NCBI GenBank assembly: GCA_025455445.1
Contig: JALOMN010000061.1
Location: 1 to 7,929, forward strand
Direction of reading: 5' to 3'
Origin: Cyclobacteriaceae bacterium
GTDB lineage: Bacteria; Bacteroidota; Bacteroidia; Cytophagales; Cyclobacteriaceae
DNA length: 7,929 bases
The notes under the pieces are model-generated. The model was given only the letters and a program-made list of their open reading frames with translations. It made no database searches and was not told the origin of the DNA. Below, in pieces: positions 1 through 5,142 of the stretch. Within the stretch, counting starts at the first letter, position 1; each line of letters starts with the position of its first letter. Position numbers and translations under genes: made by a program.

Positions 1-174
1 AAGTTAATATCGAAATCTACTCATTAATAGAAGGCTGTGCAATAAATAATTCTGAACGGCAATAGTTGCTGATTAGCTGAAAATATTGAATTCAAATTAA
101 ATCCATCGTCAAGCGCTTGTGACTTTGATGATACTTTCGGATTATTAAGATGTTATCACACCAAACCTTATCGC

Positions 175-738
175 ATGACGGACGATGAAATCCGAAAAGA
201 GCAGGAAGTGCTGGAAAAATCTAAAAAAGATGCCCAGGCTTTTGGAGTGATTTATGAAAAGTACTTTGACAAAATCTTCAATTATATATTTCGGCAAACA
301 GATGATGAAGACGTGGCCGGTGATTTATGCTCACAAACTTTTGTGAATGCATTACATAATATTAATCGTTATGAGTTTCGGGGCATACCATTCTCTGCCT
401 GGTTGTATAAAATTGCCGGCAATGAGATAAACAAATACTATCGCAAACGCAAAGGCACTAAAGTATTCAGCATCGAAGAATTAAAAGTGCGCGAATTGAT
501 TGAACGAACTACGGACGAAGAGTGGGATGAAGAATTGATTGAGCAACTTATTCATTATATGAATGAGCTTCCCACTGAAATGATACAAGTGCTTGAACTC
601 AGATTTTTTGAAGATAAAGATTTTAAAGAAATCGCATTCATTTTAGATATGACAGAGAGCGGGGCGAAAATGCGCACGTATCGGGCGTTGGACCAATTGC
701 GCAAAAATTTTAATATTAAATTGAAGTATCATGGGTAA
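175..738 (+). CDS. ECF-type sigma-70 family RNA polymerase sigma factor
   Basis: This 187-residue protein has the two-domain build of an extracytoplasmic-function sigma factor, which directs core RNA polymerase to a dedicated promoter set. Sigma region 2 spans about residues 22-93, including the core-binding and -10-recognition helices with EFRGIPFSAWLYKIAGNEI (67-85) and the basic end YYRKRK. An acidic linker (about 100-121) leads to sigma region 4 at about 122-178, whose helix-turn-helix lies near DFKEIAFILDMTESGAKMRT (149-168). There is no sigma-1 or sigma-3 domain, and the length is normal for the family. The ATG at 175 is the first ATG after an in-frame stop at 70-72. No Shine-Dalgarno sequence or clear TAnnTTTG promoter was seen in 1-174, which holds no other recognisable feature. 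Its stop overlaps the next gene by 8 bases, which predicts translational coupling. The ECF subgroup and target promoters cannot be told from sequence alone. Confidence 0.93.
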   Translation: MTDDEIRKEQEVLEKSKKDAQAFGVIYEKYFDKIFNYIFRQTDDEDVAGDLCSQTFVNALHNINRYEFRGIPFSAWLYKIAGNEINKYYRKRKGTKVFSIEELKVRELIERTTDEEWDEELIEQLIHYMNELPTEMIQVLELRFFEDKDFKEIAFILDMTESGAKMRTYRALDQLRKNFNIKLKYHG

Positions 739-985
739 ACATGAAATCCGGTTGCGCAGACAGCGTATCACTGCCCGTGGCAGTGAGCGGTTCCGGAATT
801 ATGGGGCCATCCTGAAGCAGCATGAAGAAGAACGAAAAATAAAACTGATTGTCAGAATCTTCACTTTCTTTCTGATTATTGTTGCCCTGGTAATTCTGTT
901 TATCACTTTGTCACGATGGGAAGAAAATCAAACACCCAAAGCTACCTCACAGGCTGCAGCACACCTTATACAAAAGCAACATTGA
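731..985 (+). CDS. Small single-pass membrane protein overlapping the sigma factor gene, function unknown
   Basis: I do not recognise this 84-residue protein. The ATG at 731 lies inside the last codons of the sigma gene, in another frame; it is the only ATG in this frame, and no alternative start fits better. Residues 1-38 are strongly basic (many Arg and Lys, e.g. RLRRQR at 7-12), followed by a charged stretch KQHEEERKIK (29-38). One hydrophobic segment covers about residues 39-60, and a short polar tail of about 24 residues follows. The positive-inside rule predicts a cytoplasmic N-terminus and a periplasmic C-terminus. Bacteroidota ECF sigma factors are commonly paired with a membrane anti-sigma factor encoded just downstream, so its position suggests a sigma-associated role. 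However, no zinc-binding HxxxCxxC motif and no FecR-like domain are present, and the cytoplasmic part is very short. A role in sequestering the sigma factor is inference only; it could equally be an unrelated small membrane protein. Confidence 0.75.
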   Translation: MGKHEIRLRRQRITARGSERFRNYGAILKQHEEERKIKLIVRIFTFFLIIVALVILFITLSRWEENQTPKATSQAAAHLIQKQH

Positions 986-991
986 TTCAGG

Positions 992-1061
992 CACCTTTAT
1001 GTAAAATGAAATGGTCGCCAACACAAGATGGCCAAAATGAAAATACACAGCATAAAAGGTG
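992..1061. repeat. Imperfect inverted repeat with a 49-base loop
   Basis: CACCTTTATG (992-1001) is matched by CATAAAAGGTG (1051-1061) as its reverse complement, with a single-base bulge. The repeat lies in the 175-base gap between the small membrane protein gene and the tRNA promoter. No T-tract follows the right arm, so it is not an evident intrinsic terminator. The loop contains the near-duplicate words TAAAATGAAAT and CAAAATGAAAA. Nothing else was recognised in 986-1118. Confidence 0.3.
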
Positions 1062-1118
1062 ACATCTATTGCTGATTAAGAGCTTGGTTAAAATGGAAAC
1101 CGAAGAGTAATAAACTTT

Positions 1119-1149
1119 TTTGGTGAAAATCATTATTTAGCTACATTTG
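1119..1149 (+). promoter_or_regulatory. Bacteroidota-type promoter of tRNA-Arg
   Basis: TTTG at 1119-1122 is followed after 19 bases by TACATTTG at 1142-1149. This is an exact match to the Bacteroidota housekeeping promoter (-33 TTTG, -7 TAnnTTTG). The predicted transcription start is about 1154, leaving a leader of only a few bases before the tRNA at 1161, as expected for a tRNA gene. Confidence 0.8.
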
Positions 1150-1160
1150 CACACCTTTTT

Positions 1161-1234
1161 GGGCCCGTAGCTTAACTGAATAGAGCATCTGACTACGGAT
1201 CAGAAGGTTGGGGGTTTGAATCCCTCCGGGCCCA
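1161..1234 (+). tRNA. tRNA-Arg (anticodon ACG)
   Basis: The 74-base sequence folds into a complete cloverleaf. The acceptor stem is GGGCCCG (1161-1167) with CGGGCCC (1227-1233), with discriminator A at 1234. The D stem is GCTT/GAGC. The anticodon stem is TCTGA/TCAGA around the loop CTACGGA, giving anticodon ACG at 1195-1197. The T stem is GGGGG (1210-1214) with CCCTC (1222-1226), including one G-T pair, around the loop TTTGAAT. The 3' CCA is not encoded and must be added after transcription. An ACG anticodon is normally deaminated to ICG by TadA, so the tRNA reads CGU, CGC and CGA. Unusually, position 19 in the D loop is A and position 56 in the T loop is T, so the usual G19-C56 tertiary pair is replaced by A19-U56. 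The Levitt pair is A15-U48. Confidence 0.96.
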
Positions 1235-1238
1235 CTTT

Positions 1239-1273
1239 AAAATCCTAATCCAACAAACGGGTTAGGGTTTTTA
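1239..1273 (+). terminator. Intrinsic terminator downstream of tRNA-Arg
   Basis: CCTAATCC (1244-1251) pairs with GGGTTAGG (1259-1266) across a 7-base loop, with one G-T wobble. The right arm is followed by G and then TTTTT (1268-1272). The A-run just before the left arm can extend the stem into the T-tract. It begins about five bases after the tRNA and would end a monocistronic tRNA transcript. Confidence 0.85.
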
Positions 1274-1331
1274 TTTGAATCGATAAAAATAAAGGCAATT
1301 AACAGCCGTTATGGTACGATAACCCAGAAGA

Positions 1332-2084
1332 ATGAAGAAAAACAGCCTTTTTATACTATTTCTCCTCTTCGCAGGAATTGCATTTGGCCAATCTGAACCT
1401 GAAAAAGAAACAAAAAGCCATACTCCTAACCTTCCTGGACTATTCCTGGTTGATTTAGGCGTAAATGTGAGCATACATGCACCAGATACCTGGAATCAAG
1501 GGTTCTGGGGTTCACGTACCGTTAATGTTTATTATCAGTATCCTTTCCGTTTCGGTAAATCAAAATTCAGTTTCAATCCGGGATTTGGCCTAAGCCTTGA
1601 ACGCTGGAAGTTTAATGACGGAGCTACTTTAATCAATGAAGAAGAATTAGGTCCGGGTGGAGTACCTGCAGCTACCCAAATTGAACAGTACAACCTGCTT
1701 AACGCAAATACGATATATCCGAAAGCCGCCAACAAATCTATGTTCGTGACTAACTATTTTGAGATACCAGTAGAATTTCGTTTTGACACCAAACCTGAGG
1801 ACCTTGCCCGTAGTTTCAATTTTGCAGTGGGTGGTCGCATCGGATTTTTATATGATGCCTTTACAAAAGTAAGATATACCGATCTGGGCGAAGTGGTGAA
1901 AATAAAAAACAAATTGAATCACGGTTTGGAAACCATGCGCTACGGTGTTTATACCCGTGTCGGTATTGGTTCACTCAGTGCATTTATGTTCTATAATCTA
2001 TCAGATATGTTCCAGGATAATAAAGGCCCGAAAGGAACTAATATGAACTCACTTACCGTGGGTATAGGATTAAACGGATTTTGA
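1332..2084 (+). CDS. Outer-membrane beta-barrel protein (PorT-like family)
   Basis: This 250-residue protein starts with a clear Sec signal peptide: Lys-Lys, a hydrophobic core SLFILFLLFAGIAF (5-18), and probable cleavage after FGQ at residue 20. The mature part shows alternating polar and aromatic or hydrophobic beta strands, such as RTVNVYYQYPF (62-72), FSFNPGFGLSLERW (79-92), TNYFEIPVEFRFD (140-152) and FNFAVGGRIGFLYDAF (162-177), and it ends in Phe. This is typical of small Bacteroidota outer-membrane barrels of the PorT-like group, with a strand resembling the family's YxEIPxxxxF signature. The substrate or role is unknown. The ATG at 1332 is the first usable start, since an earlier in-frame ATG at 1311 is followed by TAA at 1320. 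AGAAG lies just before the start, but spacing is short for ribosome binding. No good promoter was seen between the tRNA terminator and the gene. Its stop codon directly abuts that of the convergent crotonase gene. Confidence 0.85.
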   Translation: MKKNSLFILFLLFAGIAFGQSEPEKETKSHTPNLPGLFLVDLGVNVSIHAPDTWNQGFWGSRTVNVYYQYPFRFGKSKFSFNPGFGLSLERWKFNDGATLINEEELGPGGVPAATQIEQYNLLNANTIYPKAANKSMFVTNYFEIPVEFRFDTKPEDLARSFNFAVGGRIGFLYDAFTKVRYTDLGEVVKIKNKLNHGLETMRYGVYTRVGIGSLSAFMFYNLSDMFQDNKGPKGTNMNSLTVGIGLNGF

Positions 2085-2867
2085 TTACCTGCCTGTGAAA
2101 ACAGCTTTTCGCTTTTCAAGAAAAGCTGAAACTCCTTCCTTATAATCTTCAGAGGTGCCGGCAATCTCCTGACAATACGCTTCATACTCTAACATTTCTT
2201 CCAGTGTGGCTGTGGTTGATTTATTAAGCATACGTTTTATTAGTCCGATTGCTTTTGTTGGAGCCTGGGCAAAATAATCAGTATACTCTTTCACAGCAGC
2301 ATCCAGTTGATCTGCAGAAACAACTTTATTGATAAGACCTAACTGAAGCGCTTCAGCAGCTTTCACCTTGCTACCCATACTGCAAAGTTCAAATGCTTTT
2401 GCCATGCCTATCAAGCGAGGTAGAAAATAAGATGAACCAGAATCTGGTACCAACCCGATGTTTACAAATACTTCAATTAATGTTGCTTCTTCACTGGCTA
2501 TAATCATATCGCACGCGAGTGCCAATGAGCAACCTGCCCCGGCTGCCACGCCATTTAGTCTACAGATAATGGGTTTGGGCATGGAGCGCATTGCGCTGAT
2601 GATAGGATTATATCGTTTGTGCAATGATTGCATAAACGATCTCTTTTCCTGTCCGGAAGCTGCCTTTAAATCCTGACCAGAACAAAAAGCTTTGCCTGAT
2701 CCGGTTAACACTATTACGCGAACGGATGCATCTTTCGCTGCCAGCTTCAATGCATCCTGTATTTCGTAGGTTATTCCATCATTCAACGCATTGTACACTT
2801 CTGGACGGTTTAGAGTAAGCGTTGCAACACCACCTGTCACTTCAAGTTTTATAAATTGGAAATCCAT
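2085..2867 (-). CDS. Crotonase-family acyl-CoA isomerase/hydratase, PaaG-like
   Basis: This 260-residue protein is a full-length crotonase (enoyl-CoA hydratase/isomerase) domain. The oxyanion-hole segments are visible as FCSGQD (61-66) and NGVAAGAG (105-112). Both glutamates of true enoyl-CoA hydratases are missing: Ser114 stands where GGGCEL has Glu, and Phe134 where QPE has Glu. Instead Asp142 in GLVPDSG aligns with the catalytic Asp of PaaG (GLIPDCG), the ring-1,2-epoxyphenylacetyl-CoA isomerase, which can also act as a delta3-delta2-enoyl-CoA isomerase. The end SEDYKEGVSAFLEKRKAVFT (239-258) also closely follows PaaG. Isomerase chemistry on acyl-CoA is therefore more likely than simple hydration. 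No other phenylacetate genes are in view, so a role in phenylacetate breakdown is unproven and fatty-acid or other acyl-CoA metabolism is possible. It starts 10 bases after the PAP2 gene and is probably the last gene of the rpoN transcript. Confidence 0.9.
   Translation of the reverse strand: MDFQFIKLEVTGGVATLTLNRPEVYNALNDGITYEIQDALKLAAKDASVRVIVLTGSGKAFCSGQDLKAASGQEKRSFMQSLHKRYNPIISAMRSMPKPIICRLNGVAAGAGCSLALACDMIIASEEATLIEVFVNIGLVPDSGSSYFLPRLIGMAKAFELCSMGSKVKAAEALQLGLINKVVSADQLDAAVKEYTDYFAQAPTKAIGLIKRMLNKSTTATLEEMLEYEAYCQEIAGTSEDYKEGVSAFLEKRKAVFTGR
2102..2128 (-). terminator. Hairpin inside the 3' end of the crotonase gene, possible weak terminator
   Basis: CAGCTTTTC (2102-2110) and GAAAAGCTG (2120-2128) form a perfect 9-base inverted repeat with a 9-base loop. 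On the minus strand the stem is followed by TTTTC, a short T-tract. It lies within the last codons of the crotonase gene. Because the two convergent genes abut, there is no intergenic space for a normal terminator. On the plus strand it lies 17 bases after the outer-membrane gene's stop, but no T-tract follows there. The function is inferred. Confidence 0.45.
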
Positions 2868-2877
2868 AATTGAAAAT

Positions 2878-3492
2878 TTAAAACAACACTAAAATACCTG
2901 CAAAACCGATAAGGAATCCTGACACGGCACCACTATATACTTCAAATGGAGAATGTGCATTTAAGTATAGTCGCGCAGACATTATCATCCCGGTGATAAA
3001 TAGCACTATGGCAGTAGGCCAGAGCAACGCACCATTTTCGATTGCCTTATTCAACGGTAAAAGTATTCCCACCAATCCACCTGCAGCAAGACTATGAATG
3101 CTGATCTTATAAATGAATGTGAACACGGTAGATACCAGCACCAAAATTGTGACAATAACCAATAACTTATTAAAGCTATCACCAATAGGAACCCTGCTAT
3201 AAAAGAGATACGTCATTACAGAATAGATGGCTGTTATCGCCATAAAAGGTACAATGCGGTCGGTGCGCTCGTGCATTGAATAGGAACTAATCGTTCCGAA
3301 ATATTTAAACATAAGTAAGTTCACAATCGGTAACAGGAAGGTGAACCCAAACACCAGCGACAACACAATTTTGAAATTTGCAGTTGGGATAGAAAGAAAT
3401 GCTGGAAAATAATATCCAAGTATCAACAGCAAATACGTGGTGAGTAACAACGGATGAAAAATAAATGATATAATATGAGCGGCCGTTTTCAA
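2878..3492 (-). CDS. PAP2-family (phosphatidic acid phosphatase-like) integral membrane protein
   Basis: This 204-residue, very hydrophobic protein has about six predicted membrane segments. PAP2 enzymes dephosphorylate lipid phosphates such as phosphatidic acid, phosphatidylglycerophosphate or undecaprenyl pyrophosphate at the membrane. The three family motifs are recognisable but altered. Motif 1 is ERTDRIVP (75-82), in place of KX6RP. Motif 2 is ISIH (130-133), in place of PSGH. Motif 3 is ARLYLNAHSPFE (173-184), in place of SRX5HX3D. Arg174 and both catalytic histidines (His133, His180) are kept, while the last Asp is Glu184. It may be an active phosphatase with an unusual site, or a degenerate member. 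The best start is TTG at 3492, whose bases overlap the rpoN stop as TTGA; AAAGGAAA is correctly spaced upstream, and no in-frame ATG exists until deep in the protein. It is predicted to be cotranscribed with rpoN and the crotonase gene. Confidence 0.82.
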   Translation of the reverse strand: MKTAAHIISFIFHPLLLTTYLLLILGYYFPAFLSIPTANFKIVLSLVFGFTFLLPIVNLLMFKYFGTISSYSMHERTDRIVPFMAITAIYSVMTYLFYSRVPIGDSFNKLLVIVTILVLVSTVFTFIYKISIHSLAAGGLVGILLPLNKAIENGALLWPTAIVLFITGMIMSARLYLNAHSPFEVYSGAVSGFLIGFAGILVLF

Positions 3493-4955
3493 CGCATTTC
3501 CTTTCTTAAGCGGGCTACCGGAATATTTAACTGCTCGCGATACTTAGCCACGGTGCGCCTGGCGATATTATATCCCTTTTCATTGAGCAAATCTTCCAGC
3601 TTGTCATCTGAATATGGTTTATTCTTATCCTCTTGCTCAATCAAGTCTTTAATGATTTGCTTTACCTCACGACTACTCACTTCTTCGCCAGTATCTGTAG
3701 AGATACCTTCTGAGAAAAAATATTTTAATGGAAATACACCAAAGTCGGTTTGCACCGTTTTGCTGCTTGCTACACGGCTTACGGTAGAAATATCCATATT
3801 GATTATCTGCGCGATATCTTTCAATATCATAGGCTTGAGCTTAGTCTCATCGCCCTCCAGGAAATAGTCATGCTGAAAATCTACAATTGCCTGCATGGTG
3901 CGCAATAAGGTGTGCTGGCGTTGTTTAATGGCATCAATAAACCACTTTGCTGCATCCAGTTTTTGCTTCACAAATGAAACTGCTTCTTTCAACTTCTTAT
4001 CTCGCTTATCACTTTTATCATATGCCTTAAACATTTCAGCGTATGATCTGCTGATGCGCAACTCCGGAGCATTGCGAGAGTTGAGCGCCAACTCCAGTTT
4101 GCCATTGTTATTGTTGAGCAGGAAATCAGGAATTACATATTGATTTTTTGCAATGCCCGATCCGATTTCTCCACCCGGTTTGGGGTTGAGTCTTACAATC
4201 AGTTCAATCGCATCGCGGATATATTCTTCATCATCGAGATCAAGTTTTTTCTGAATTTTCTGATAGTGCTTTTTGGTAAACTCTTCGTAGCATTCGCTGA
4301 TAATTCGTCTGCCAACAATTACATCCACATCCTGGCCGTCATCCATGCGCTCTAACTGCAGCAAGAGACATTCCTGCAGATTTCTTGCCGCAATACCAGC
4401 CGGATCGAAGGCCTGAATTCGCTTGAGTATTTTTTCTGTTTCTTCTAACGTAGTTTCAATGCCTTGAGAAAAAGCCAGATCGTTCACAATCGATTCTAAA
4501 TCCCTGCGTATATATCCATCGCCCTCAATGCTTCCGATTAATTGTTTGCCGATCAACATCTGACGCTCGTCTAACCCAAGAAATCCCAATTGTGTAAGTA
4601 ATGTTTCATGCAATGAGGTACCCATGGGTATTGGCATCTCACGGTCCTCTTCATCATCACCGTCTCCATCCGATTGCGTCTTGTAACTATTGTAGTCATC
4701 ATCGCGCAAATAATCTTTTATATCAACTTCTTCACTGGATGAACTGGTGGGTGCTGATTCCGCAGGCGCATTCTGTTCAGCGAGCGATTCTTCTTCTTCG
4801 GGATCACTACCTTCTTCCAACACCGGATTTAACTCCAACTCTTCTTCGATGCGATTTTCCAACTCCGCAGTAGGCACCTGCAACAGTTTTATGAACTGTA
4901 TCTGCTGGGGAGATAGCTTTTGCTGAAGGCTTTGATTTAATCCTAATTTTTGCAT
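3489..4955 (-). CDS. rpoN: RNA polymerase sigma-54 factor
   Basis: This 488-residue protein is a complete sigma-54, which binds core RNA polymerase and promoters with -24/-12 elements and needs an AAA+ activator to open DNA. Region I (1-46) is the Gln/Leu-rich activator-contact part, LNQSLQQKLSPQQIQFIKLL (6-25). Region II is a long acidic, Ser-rich linker (about 47-108). The core-binding domain covers about 110-300. The DNA-binding part holds a helix-turn-helix around LKDIAQIINMDISTVSRVAS (378-397), and the diagnostic RpoN box is ARRTVAKYRE (465-474). Length is normal. The ATG at 4955 begins region I exactly where expected. A TAAATTTG -7 element lies just upstream, and an 18-base palindrome covers the start codon, hinting at control at this site. 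It is the first gene of a probable three-gene transcript and is divergent from asnS, with 187 bases between them. No enhancer-binding activator gene is in the window. Confidence 0.98.
   Translation of the reverse strand: MQKLGLNQSLQQKLSPQQIQFIKLLQVPTAELENRIEEELELNPVLEEGSDPEEEESLAEQNAPAESAPTSSSSEEVDIKDYLRDDDYNSYKTQSDGDGDDEEDREMPIPMGTSLHETLLTQLGFLGLDERQMLIGKQLIGSIEGDGYIRRDLESIVNDLAFSQGIETTLEETEKILKRIQAFDPAGIAARNLQECLLLQLERMDDGQDVDVIVGRRIISECYEEFTKKHYQKIQKKLDLDDEEYIRDAIELIVRLNPKPGGEIGSGIAKNQYVIPDFLLNNNNGKLELALNSRNAPELRISRSYAEMFKAYDKSDKRDKKLKEAVSFVKQKLDAAKWFIDAIKQRQHTLLRTMQAIVDFQHDYFLEGDETKLKPMILKDIAQIINMDISTVSRVASSKTVQTDFGVFPLKYFFSEGISTDTGEEVSSREVKQIIKDLIEQEDKNKPYSDDKLEDLLNEKGYNIARRTVAKYREQLNIPVARLRKEMR
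3497..3504 (-). promoter_or_regulatory. Shine-Dalgarno-like site that supports the TTG start of the PAP2 gene
   Basis: The minus strand reads AAAGGAAA, with AGGA six bases before the TTG at 3492. It lies within the final codons of rpoN. It is the clearest ribosome-binding sequence in a window where most genes have none, and it supports the non-ATG start and the 4-base TTGA overlap. Confidence 0.6.
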
Positions 4956-4970
4956 GAATAAATATTCATG
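4953..4970. promoter_or_regulatory. 18-base palindrome over the rpoN start codon, possible operator
   Basis: CATGAATA (4953-4960) and TATTCATG (4963-4970) are perfect reverse complements with a two-base centre. The left end is the rpoN start codon read on the plus strand, and the right end is one base from the predicted -7 element, so the palindrome would span the transcription start. It could be a repressor operator, or fold in RNA to mask the start codon. Perfect 8-base palindromes do occur by chance in AT-rich DNA; position is the main argument. Confidence 0.4.
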
Positions 4971-4971
4971 A

Positions 4972-4979
4972 CAAATTTA
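4972..4979 (-). promoter_or_regulatory. Predicted -7 promoter element of the rpoN cluster
   Basis: The minus strand reads TAAATTTG, an exact TAnnTTTG match. No TTG is found at the usual upstream distance, so the -33 half is weak or absent. Transcription would begin about 4966, giving a very short or nearly leaderless rpoN mRNA. Confidence 0.5.
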
Positions 4980-5078
4980 TCAATTAGCGTGGTTAGTAAA
5001 AAGAATTGCCGCATTCATTACAGCATTTAAAACGAAATGTGGCTTACAACATGGAAGTGAAGGGAGAATAAGCGTTTG

Positions 5079-5086
5079 TAATTTTG
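5079..5086 (+). promoter_or_regulatory. Predicted -7 promoter element of asnS
   Basis: TAATTTTG is an exact TAnnTTTG match, 56 bases before the asnS start. The predicted start is about 5092, with a leader of roughly 50 bases. No clear -33 TTG is present at the right distance. Confidence 0.45.
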
Positions 5087-5142
5087 TTTAAAAAATCTAA
5101 ATGACGTTTTTTGCGGTCCTGAATTTTGGATGAAAAGCAATT

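Noticed and set aside
120..139. TGACTTTG (120-127) and TACTTTCG (132-139) as promoter elements of the sigma gene.
   Set aside because: Each has a mismatch to TAnnTTTG, and no TTG lies at the correct upstream distance.
1006..1062. An 18-codon open frame starting at ATG 1006 in the gap before the tRNA.
   Set aside because: Very short, with no ribosome-binding site and no recognisable composition; frames this short are expected by chance.
1271..1474. A 67-codon minus-strand frame opposite the start of the outer-membrane protein gene.
   Set aside because: It overlaps the signal-peptide coding region and the tRNA terminator, with no promoter or family resemblance; it is a shadow frame.
2085..2867. 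Calling the crotonase-fold protein a true enoyl-CoA hydratase.
   Set aside because: Both catalytic glutamates of hydratases are replaced (Ser114 and Phe134), and the PaaG-type Asp142 is present instead.
4601..4873. A 90-codon plus-strand frame opposite rpoN, rich in His and Leu.
   Set aside because: It is the reverse complement of the acidic, Ser-rich region II of rpoN; the composition is a by-product of that repeat-like coding, and no start signal is seen.
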